A DNA stretch of 19,291 nucleotides, from NCBI GenBank assembly GCA_000496215.1, contig KI543214.1, positions 154,313-173,603 of the forward strand. Direction: 5' to 3'. The first letter of the stretch is position 1, and every line of letters begins with the position of its first letter. A program made the position numbers and the translations under genes. Below the pieces are notes generated by a model that made no database searches, was not told the origin of the DNA, and saw only the letters and a list, made by a program, of their open reading frames with translations. Positions 12,927-19,291 of this stretch are shown here, piece by piece. The DNA is from an uncultured archaeon A07HN63 (GTDB lineage Archaea; Halobacteriota; Halobacteria; Halobacteriales; Haloferacaceae).

Positions 12927-14843
12927 ATGGCAGACGAAACCAACTACGGAGCCGGACAGATTCAGGTCCTCGAAGGCCTGGAGGCTGTCCGCAAACGGCC
13001 GGCAATGTATATCGGCTCGACCGACGGCCGTGGGCTCCATCATCTTGTCTACGAGGTCGTCGACAACGCCATCGACGAGGCGTTGGCGGGGTACTGCGAC
13101 CACATCGAGGTAACGATCCACGACGATGGCTCGGTCTCGATCACCGACGACGGCCGCGGCATCCCGGTCGACACCCACGAGGAACACGACCGGCCAGCCG
13201 TCGAGGTTATTATGACTGTTCTCCACGCCGGCGGCAAGTTCGATAACAAATCCTATCAGGTCTCCGGTGGCCTCCACGGCGTCGGCGTCAGCGTCGTCAA
13301 CGCGCTCTCGGAACAGCTGGCTGTCGAGGTGAGACGTGACGGCCATCTGTGGCGACACAGCTTCGATCACGGCGAGCCCGAACCCGACGCCTTCGAACAG
13401 GTGCGTTCGCTGGAGAGCGACGAGGAAACGGGAACGAAAATCCGATTCTGGCCCGACGAAGATATCTTCGAGACGACCAACTTCACCTACTCGACACTCG
13501 AAAACCGGCTGCGCGAACTCGCCTTCCTGAACTCCGGGGTCGAGATCACGCTTGCCGACGAGCGAAGCGACGAGGAGGACGTGTTCCGCTACGATGGCGG
13601 GATCAAGGAGTTCGTCGAATACCTCAACGAGACCAAGACAGCCATTCACGAGGATGTCATCTACTTCGAGGACGACGAAGACGATGTGCACGTCGAGGTT
13701 GCCATCCAGGCGACCGACGAGCTACAGGGCTCGATTCACGCCTTCGCCAACAATATCAATACCCGCGAAGGCGGTACCCATCTCACCGGGTTCAAGACGG
13801 CGCTAACCAGGGTTATCAACGATTACGCCGACGATCACGATCTGACAACCGATCTCGACGAGAATTTGCGCGGCGAGGATGTCCGTGAGGGACTGACCGC
13901 TGTTGTCTCGATCAAACACCCCGACCCGCAGTTCGAGGGCCAGACAAAGACGAAACTCGGTAACGGCGAGGTTCGGGGTATCGTCGAGAGTGCAACCCAC
14001 GAACGCCTCCGCACCCACCTCGAAGAGAACCCCGACACCGGGAAAGCGGTCGTCAGCAAGGCCGCCGAAGCAGCCCGGGCGCGGAAGGCCGCCAAGAAGG
14101 CCGAGGAACTCACCCGCCGGAAGTCGGCGCTGGAATCGACCGCCCTGCCCGGCAAACTCGCGGACTGTCAGACCCGCGAACCGAGCGAGAGCGAACTGTT
14201 CGTCGTCGAGGGCGATTCGGCCGGCGGGTCGGCCAAACAGGGTCGCAACCGCGAGGATCAGGCGATCCTGCCGATCAAAGGCAAGATCCTCAATGTCGAG
14301 AAACACCGGCTGGACCGCATCCTCGAAAACGACGAGATCCGCGCGCTGATCACCGCCATCGGCGCCGGCATCGGCGAGGAGTTCGATATCGAGGAGGCAC
14401 GCTACCACAAGATCATCCTGATGACCGACGCCGATGTCGACGGGGCCCACATCAGAACGCTGCTGTTGACGCTGCTATACCGTCATATGCAGCCGTTAAT
14501 CGAGGCGGGCTACGTCTATGCAGCCCAGCCGCCATTGTACCGCGTTCGCTACCGCGGTGAGACCTACGACGCGATGACCGAAGCCGACCGCGACCGAATT
14601 GTCGAAGAGAAATGCAACGGGAATCCGACGCAGGTCCAGCGGTTCAAGGGCCTCGGCGAAATGAACCCCGAGCAACTGTGGGAGACGACGATGGACCCCG
14701 AGAACCGCATCCTCAAGCGGATCACCATCGAGGACGCCGCGGCCGCCGACCGGATGTTTTCGGTCCTGATGGGTGATGCCGTCGAGCCACGCAAAGAGTT
14801 CATCAAAGACCACGCGACCGACGCCGAATGGGTTGATATCTAA
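12927..14843 (+). CDS. gyrB: DNA gyrase subunit B
   Basis: ATPase subunit of the bacterial-type gyrase that introduces negative supercoils. The 638-aa product begins MADETNYGAGQIQVLEGLEAVRKRP at ATG 12927; the frame is open to 12771, but that extension lacks family sequence. GHKL motifs are EVVDNAIDEALAG (Asn47), DDGRGIPVD at 74-82 and GGLHGVGVSVVNALSE. The Toprim domain has EGDSAGGSAKQGRNR from Glu428, DADVDG at 501-506 with the acidic metal triad, and QRFKGLGEMNPEQLW near the end. Positions Asp82, Ser122 and Arg137, which I recall as changed in the novobiocin-resistant Haloferax gyrB allele, are all in the sensitive form. The stop TAA overlaps the gyrA ATG by one base (TAATG). Confidence 0.97.
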   Translation: MADETNYGAGQIQVLEGLEAVRKRPAMYIGSTDGRGLHHLVYEVVDNAIDEALAGYCDHIEVTIHDDGSVSITDDGRGIPVDTHEEHDRPAVEVIMTVLHAGGKFDNKSYQVSGGLHGVGVSVVNALSEQLAVEVRRDGHLWRHSFDHGEPEPDAFEQVRSLESDEETGTKIRFWPDEDIFETTNFTYSTLENRLRELAFLNSGVEITLADERSDEEDVFRYDGGIKEFVEYLNETKTAIHEDVIYFEDDEDDVHVEVAIQATDELQGSIHAFANNINTREGGTHLTGFKTALTRVINDYADDHDLTTDLDENLRGEDVREGLTAVVSIKHPDPQFEGQTKTKLGNGEVRGIVESATHERLRTHLEENPDTGKAVVSKAAEAARARKAAKKAEELTRRKSALESTALPGKLADCQTREPSESELFVVEGDSAGGSAKQGRNREDQAILPIKGKILNVEKHRLDRILENDEIRALITAIGAGIGEEFDIEEARYHKIILMTDADVDGAHIRTLLLTLLYRHMQPLIEAGYVYAAQPPLYRVRYRGETYDAMTEADRDRIVEEKCNGNPTQVQRFKGLGEMNPEQLWETTMDPENRILKRITIEDAAAADRMFSVLMGDAVEPRKEFIKDHATDAEWVDI

Positions 14844-17368
14844 TGAGCACTGACCTCCCCGACGACCAAGATGTCGACGCCGCCAGAATCGACACCGCCC
14901 GGATCGAAGACGAGATGGAGCAATCGTATATCGATTATGCGATGTCTGTCATCGCCGGGCGCGCACTCCCTGATGTTCGTGATGGCCTGAAACCTGTCCA
15001 CCGCCGCATTCTCTATGCGATGCACGAGGCCGGTGTCTCATCGGGCTCTGCGCATCGAAAGAGTTCCTCCATCGTCGGCGAGACGATGGGTGATTTCCAT
15101 CCGCACGGCGACAGCGCGATTTACGACACGCTGGCCCGGATGGCACAGGACTTCTCGATGCGCTACCCGCTCGTCGACGGACAAGGGAACTTCGGCTCTG
15201 TTGACGGCGATCCGCCGGCAGCGATGCGGTACACCGAGGCGCGGATGGCACCCATCGCCGAGGAGTTGCTGGCCGATATCGACAAGGATACCGTCGATTT
15301 CAGCGCGAACTACGACGACCGCCTGCAGGAACCCGATGTCATGCCGTCGGCGTTCCCCAACCTGCTGGTGAACGGTTCCTCGGGAATCGCGGTCGGGATG
15401 TCGACAAATATTCCGCCGCACAACCTCGGTGAGGTCATCGACGCGACCGTTCACCTCATCAACAACCCCGAGGCGACAGTCGAGGATCTGATGGAGCACG
15501 TCAAGGGGCCGGATTTCCCGACCGGCGCCAACATCGTGGGCCGCAACGCCGTCCACTCGGCCTACAAAACGGGCCGTGGCCGCGTCCGTGTTCGCGCCGA
15601 GTTCGAGGTCGACGAGGAGGAGGGCCGGATCGTCATCACCGAACTCCCCTTCCAGGAGAACAAGGCCCGCCTCGTCGAGCGCATCGCCGAGGATGTCAAC
15701 GAGGGGAAAATCGAGGGGATTCGAGACCTCCGCGACGAGTCCGACCGTGACGGCATCCGCGTCGTTATCGACCTCAAGCGCGGCGCAATGGTCGATGTGG
15801 TCAAAAATCAACTGCTGGAAAGCCACCTCGAATCGACGTTTGGTGTGATTAACCTCGCGCTCGTTGACGGCGCGCCGCAGGTGCTCGATCTGCGGGAGAC
15901 GATCAAACACTACCTCGATCACCGCCGCGAGGTCGTTCGTCGACGGTCGCAGTACGAACTCGAAGAGGCCGAGGACCGCGCTCACATCCTCGAAGGCCGA
16001 CTGACCGCGCTCAAAAACGCCGACGACGTCGTGGAGACGATTCAGGATGCCGAGGACCGCGACGCGGCGAAGGCCGCACTGCGCGAGCAGTTCGGCTTCT
16101 CGGCGGATCAGGTCGACCACATCGTGGCGATGCAGCTGGGGTCGCTAACCTCGATGGAGGCACAGGCGATCAGAGACGAGTACGAGGATGTCCAGAATCG
16201 CATCGAGCGACTCGAAGAGATCCTGAACAACGAGAGCGAACTGCTGGGCGTTATCGAGGACGAGCTACTGGAGATCAAAGCAGAATACGACGACGAGCGA
16301 CGCACCTCCTTTATCGAGGACAACGACACCGTCGCCCACGAGGATCTCATCCCCGAGGAGGATGTCGTGGTCGCCATGTCCGAGGACGACTACATCAAGC
16401 GAATGCCGCTGTCGACGTTCTCGGCCCAGCAACGCGGCGGCAAGGGCATCATCGGCACCGATCTCAAGGAGGGAGACGCTGTCTCCTCGGTGTTCGTCGC
16501 CAACACCCACGACTATCTGCTCTGTTTCACCAATCACGGGCAGATCTACAAGCTTCGCGGCTTCCAGATTCCCGAGATGAGCCGGACCGCTCGCGGGAAA
16601 TCGGCGGTGAACCTGCTCGATCTCGATGACGGTGAAGAGTTGACCGCGGTCGTCAACACTGACGATATCGAGGTCGAGGACGGCGACGCCGACCGATATC
16701 TGACGATGGTGACACGGGACGGCTACATCAAGCGCACCGGTGTCGATGAGTTCCAGAACATCCACAAATCTGGCATTCGCGCGATCCGACTGGAGGATGG
16801 CGACGCACTCGTCGACGTCGAGGTGACCGATGGCGACCGCTCGCTCGTGGTGACGACGACCGGCGGGATGTCGATCCGGTTTGCCGAGGGCGACGTGCGA
16901 GCGATGGGCCGGAGTGCCCGCGGCGTCCGCGGGATCGATCTGCAGGCCGACGACACGGTCGCAGGCGTCGCCGCCGTCGATACCGACCGCCACAGCTGGG
17001 TGCTGACGGTCACCGGCAACGGCTACGGCAAACGCTCGGATATCGATGACTACCGCGTACAGTCCCGCAACGGCAAGGGCCTGATCGATATCAAAACCGA
17101 CGACCGCAACGGTAGCGTCTGTGCGATGGAGACGGTCGGCCCGGGCGACCACCTCGTCGTGATGAGCAAATCCGGGCAGATCATGCGGACACCCGTACAG
17201 GATATCTCGACGGTCGGCCGCAACACGAAGGGCGTGATCGTGATGGATCTCGACGCCGACGACAGCGTCGCCTGCCTCGACGTGATCCCTCGCGAGAAGG
17301 TGACCGACGAGTCGGAAGCCGAGGTCGATATCGATACCAGCGCCGAAGCGGCACCGAGCGACGACTGA
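14843..17368 (+). CDS. gyrA: DNA gyrase subunit A
   Basis: DNA breakage-reunion subunit of gyrase, 841 aa. The N-terminal winged-helix and tower region contains SYIDYAMSVIAGRALPDVRDGLKPVHRR at about residues 28-55 and AAMRYTEARM with catalytic Tyr130. The quinolone-determining loop reads HPHGDSAIYDTLARMAQ with Ser91 and Asp95, the residues usual in quinolone-sensitive enzymes. The C-terminal beta-pinwheel has a GyrA box QQRGGKG at 529-535, which marks a wrapping-competent gyrase and not topoisomerase IV. Later blades have repeated motifs such as GYIKRTG, SARGVRGIDL, GYGKRSDIDDYRVQSRNGKGLIDI and NTKGVIVMDL. It ends in a short acidic tail. The ATG overlaps the gyrB stop, giving translational coupling in one operon. 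Confidence 0.98.
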   Translation: MSTDLPDDQDVDAARIDTARIEDEMEQSYIDYAMSVIAGRALPDVRDGLKPVHRRILYAMHEAGVSSGSAHRKSSSIVGETMGDFHPHGDSAIYDTLARMAQDFSMRYPLVDGQGNFGSVDGDPPAAMRYTEARMAPIAEELLADIDKDTVDFSANYDDRLQEPDVMPSAFPNLLVNGSSGIAVGMSTNIPPHNLGEVIDATVHLINNPEATVEDLMEHVKGPDFPTGANIVGRNAVHSAYKTGRGRVRVRAEFEVDEEEGRIVITELPFQENKARLVERIAEDVNEGKIEGIRDLRDESDRDGIRVVIDLKRGAMVDVVKNQLLESHLESTFGVINLALVDGAPQVLDLRETIKHYLDHRREVVRRRSQYELEEAEDRAHILEGRLTALKNADDVVETIQDAEDRDAAKAALREQFGFSADQVDHIVAMQLGSLTSMEAQAIRDEYEDVQNRIERLEEILNNESELLGVIEDELLEIKAEYDDERRTSFIEDNDTVAHEDLIPEEDVVVAMSEDDYIKRMPLSTFSAQQRGGKGIIGTDLKEGDAVSSVFVANTHDYLLCFTNHGQIYKLRGFQIPEMSRTARGKSAVNLLDLDDGEELTAVVNTDDIEVEDGDADRYLTMVTRDGYIKRTGVDEFQNIHKSGIRAIRLEDGDALVDVEVTDGDRSLVVTTTGGMSIRFAEGDVRAMGRSARGVRGIDLQADDTVAGVAAVDTDRHSWVLTVTGNGYGKRSDIDDYRVQSRNGKGLIDIKTDDRNGSVCAMETVGPGDHLVVMSKSGQIMRTPVQDISTVGRNTKGVIVMDLDADDSVACLDVIPREKVTDESEAEVDIDTSAEAAPSDD

Positions 17369-17384
17369 GAGGAACGGGCAACGA

Positions 17385-18227
17385 GTGAAAGGATTCCCAG
17401 CCACACCGTCGGTCGCCGATGCGCCTGACGATCTGCTGTCGGGGCATCTCTGGCTGCTGGAACTGATCGAGGGCCGACCGTTGCGGTTTCAGCTACAGGC
17501 GTCTGGCCTGCTTCGTTTTGGCGATCCCGAGACCGTCTACGACGATCCCGAGGGGGTTCCACTACCGCTGAGGCGAGCGGTTCGTCACATCCGCGAGTCG
17601 CTGGATCGTGCGGCGCTCAGAGCCGCGGTCAACGACGTCGCACAGGTCGTCTTCTTCGGCGTTGCGACCACCCGCGAATCGGTGCCGTACGAGCTGGATT
17701 CGATGCCGCCGTTCCTCGGCACCGACGTGTGGGCGGGCGACGACGAGGCGTTCCGACCGCCGGATGCGGCCGACGGCATCTTCGAGCGGCTGGGGCTTGA
17801 GCCGGTGAATCCGTTCGAGCGCGAGGCGCACGCCCGGGATTTCACGCTCGACAGCTACGAGAGTCCGGGGTCAGCGTGGTACGACGGTCCAGCCGCAGGG
17901 GTCGTGCTCCGGAACAAGGCGGGCCACCGCGGGATACTGCGGAACACCGGGATCGAGACGGTTGATGAGGAGACAACTGACGAGATGACGGGGGACGTAG
18001 CGGCCGCAGATCTTGCTGAGAGATACGCCACAGCCGATACCATCGAGTCGGTCGCAACGACCGTGAAACAAGGAGACGAGCCGGCAACTGTCGACACTGT
18101 CACCGAGCGACTGCTCGAACGGATTGGCCGCCAACGACCCGGGCAGGTCACCGGTAGTGGGAGCGTCGACGTCGCCGCGCTTCGATCCGCCATCGCCAGC
18201 CGTGTCCAGCAGACACTGCAGCGGTAA
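17385..18227 (+). CDS. Uncharacterised 280-aa protein, possibly a degenerate RNA-ligase-fold nucleotidyltransferase
   Basis: This protein starts at GTG 17385, 16 bases after gyrA, with a purine-rich GAGAGG upstream, so it is probably the third gene of the gyrase operon. I do not recognise a characterised family. The order of motifs resembles the covalent nucleotidyltransferase fold of RNA ligases: VVFFGVATTRESVPYELD at about 88-105 (like motif III, FGE), FLGTDVWAGDD at 110-120 and GPAAGVVLRNKAGHRGIL at 168-185 (like motif IV followed by a Lys). The motif I region near residues 34-46 reads RFQLQASGLLRFG and lacks the nucleotidyl-accepting Lys of KxDG. If the fold is right, the enzyme is probably inactive or altered. 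The remaining 90 residues are acidic and helical. The stop is 7 bases from the convergent arginase stop. Confidence 0.75.
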   Translation: MKGFPATPSVADAPDDLLSGHLWLLELIEGRPLRFQLQASGLLRFGDPETVYDDPEGVPLPLRRAVRHIRESLDRAALRAAVNDVAQVVFFGVATTRESVPYELDSMPPFLGTDVWAGDDEAFRPPDAADGIFERLGLEPVNPFEREAHARDFTLDSYESPGSAWYDGPAAGVVLRNKAGHRGILRNTGIETVDEETTDEMTGDVAAADLAERYATADTIESVATTVKQGDEPATVDTVTERLLERIGRQRPGQVTGSGSVDVAALRSAIASRVQQTLQR

Positions 18228-18234
18228 CCGCTGG

Positions 18235-19143
18235 TCACAGAATCCGCTTGCCGAACGCGCTGGCAGCCAGCTCGGTGGCCAGCTCGGCCGTTCTGTTCGA
18301 CTCGTCCAGAATCGGATTGACCTCGACCAGATCCAGCGACCGCAGCAGTCCACAGTCGGCAACCCGTTCCATCGCGGCGTGAGCCTCGCGGTAGCTGACG
18401 CCACCGCGAACCGGCGTGCCAACGCCGGGCGCCTCCGTCGGGTCGAGCCAGTCGAGGTCGAGACTGACGTGCAGGTCGTCGACGCCGTCGGTCGCGGCCG
18501 CGAGCGCGTCGTTCGTGACGGCGGTGATACCGCGCTGATCGATGTCGGACATGGTGAACACCGAGATATCGGTGTCGTCGAGAAGCTCTGCCTCGGGGTC
18601 GTCGACGCTCCGGAGGCCGACCAGCGCGAGGTTGTCGGCCTGCAGGCCGGAGGCGTTCGCCCAGTCGACGCCGTCGAAGGCGCCGATGCCGAGAAGCGCC
18701 GCCAGCGGCATCCCGTGGACGTTGCCCGACGGTGACGTTGCCGGTGTGTTGAGATCGGTGTGGGCGTCGAACCAGATCGCACCGAGTTCGGCCTCGCGTG
18801 CCGACCCGCAGACGGAGCCGATTGCGACCGAGTGGTCGCCACCGATGACCAGCGGCGTGTGGCCCTCGGCGAGCGTCTCGGCAACCTCGTCGGCCAACTG
18901 GCGACAGACAGCCTCCGTCTCGGTGAGAAATTTTGCGTTCCCGCTGGCCGGCGGCGTGGTCTGTGGATCACAGACCTCGGCCCGCGGCGCGTCGATATCG
19001 CCGGCGTCGAGCGGTGTGACCCCCGCCGCGCTGAGCTGGGCATCGAGACCGGCATAGCGGAGTGCCGACGGCCCCATATCGACGCCACGTCTGTTCGCCC
19101 CGTAATCGGTTGGTGCGCCGATGATGCGAACGGTCCGTTCCAT
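18235..19143 (-). CDS. rocF: Arginase
   Basis: Dimanganese ureohydrolase that splits L-arginine into ornithine and urea. The 302-aa product is full length. Metal-binding motifs are GGDHS at 101-105 (His104), DAHTD at 126-130 (Asp126, His128, Asp130) and SLDLDWLDP at 227-235 (Asp229, Asp231). The following APGVGTPVRGG and the N-terminal GAPTDYGANRRGVDMGPSALR are the arginase-type versions; agmatinases usually have GTPE in the first. Arginase is therefore preferred over agmatinase, though agmatinase cannot be fully excluded. The gene is monocistronic in this view, convergent with the gyrase operon, and starts at ATG 19141-19143. Confidence 0.92.
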   Translation of the reverse strand: MERTVRIIGAPTDYGANRRGVDMGPSALRYAGLDAQLSAAGVTPLDAGDIDAPRAEVCDPQTTPPASGNAKFLTETEAVCRQLADEVAETLAEGHTPLVIGGDHSVAIGSVCGSAREAELGAIWFDAHTDLNTPATSPSGNVHGMPLAALLGIGAFDGVDWANASGLQADNLALVGLRSVDDPEAELLDDTDISVFTMSDIDQRGITAVTNDALAAATDGVDDLHVSLDLDWLDPTEAPGVGTPVRGGVSYREAHAAMERVADCGLLRSLDLVEVNPILDESNRTAELATELAASAFGKRIL

Positions 19144-19163
19144 GGGTGCCCCGAGAGCCGCGA

Positions 19164-19172
19164 CTTACTTAG
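19164..19172 (-). promoter_or_regulatory. Putative TATA-like element of arginase
   Basis: On the minus strand CTAAGTAAG is the only AT-rich stretch in the right place, centred about 25 bases upstream of the ATG at 19143. It differs from the TTTTA type seen elsewhere, so it is a weak call. The remaining bases to the right edge (19173-19291) end in an A-rich stretch and hold no gene I can support. Confidence 0.35.
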
Positions 19173-19291
19173 CCGTGAGCACCGGATCCGCAGGTTGACG
19201 AACCCCGCCTGTCGGGGGCGCTACCGGGATAGAATCAATGTATTTGTTTGGCCACCGCAAAGAAAAACAACCTAATCACAAAGTGTTATTT

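Noticed and set aside
15038..16120. 360-codon minus-strand frame opposite gyrA
   Set aside because: Same reason: an antisense shadow of a certain gene, with no family features.
16265..17404. 379-codon minus-strand frame opposite gyrA
   Set aside because: It is antisense to an intact gyrA with full motifs. Its composition follows from the complementary codons and it has no start signals.
17871..19088. 405-codon minus-strand frame over arginase and the preceding gene
   Set aside because: It is Arg/Ser/Pro-rich with no motifs and lies out of frame over the clear arginase gene; a typical shadow in high-GC DNA.
1..19291. CRISPR arrays, tRNA or rRNA genes, insertion sequences and integrase or attachment sites
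   Set aside because: No spaced direct repeats, cloverleaf-like segments, transposase motifs or target-site duplications were seen while reading both strands by eye; a weakly conserved RNA could still be missed.

Overview
This window is high-GC chromosomal DNA from a haloarchaeon (class Halobacteria, Euryarchaeota). The evidence is very acidic proteins, leaderless genes with TTTTA-like boxes 25-30 bases upstream of the start codon, archaeal-only proteins (GatE, topoisomerase VI, L7Ae, S28e, L24e, archaeal NAC) and a bacterial-type gyrase. The divergent block top6A/top6B next to gyrB/gyrA is a layout I recall as typical of haloarchaea. I cannot name the genus. No tRNA, rRNA, insertion sequence, CRISPR array or provirus is visible. 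No gap between genes exceeds 300 bases, so this reads as a core housekeeping region.

Region 1 (1-1961, minus strand): the first codons of a gene leaving the left edge, two small unrecognised proteins, and a nac-trmI pair (nascent polypeptide-associated complex protein and tRNA m1A methyltransferase). Region 2 (2063-4197, plus): methylmalonyl-CoA mutase large subunit and methylmalonyl-CoA epimerase, the end of propionyl-CoA assimilation. nac, mutase and epimerase each carry one single-base frameshift within 2.5 kb, while the other genes that can be judged look intact. Local sequence error, or a clone with several indels, is the likeliest explanation.

Region 3 (4275-6621, plus): gatE, for amidation of Glu-tRNA(Gln), and a MaoC-type hydratase. 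Region 4 (6683-8088, plus): the archaeal rpl7ae-rps28e-rpl24e-ndk cluster behind a strong promoter. Its leader of about 90 nt can fold into a long hairpin with a kink-turn-like UGAUGA/GUGAG internal loop and reaches into the Shine-Dalgarno sequence. Because L7Ae binds kink-turns, this is a candidate autoregulatory element and the most interesting non-coding feature here.

Region 5 (8148-12729, minus): an AhpD/carboxymuconolactone decarboxylase-family protein, top6A, top6B and a small winged-helix-like protein. Region 6 (12887-18227, plus): gyrB and gyrA, overlapping by one base, then a 280-aa protein that looks like a degenerate RNA-ligase-fold nucleotidyltransferase. Both type II topoisomerases thus lie back to back around a control region of about 200 bp holding a (CG)5 tract and a CCCCCGGGGG palindrome. 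Region 7 (18235-19143, minus): arginase. The last 148 bases hold its promoter and nothing else I can identify.

No unmistakably new system is present. The best leads are the L7Ae leader, the RNA-ligase-like protein after gyrA, the small protein between the topoisomerases and the gyrB promoter architecture.
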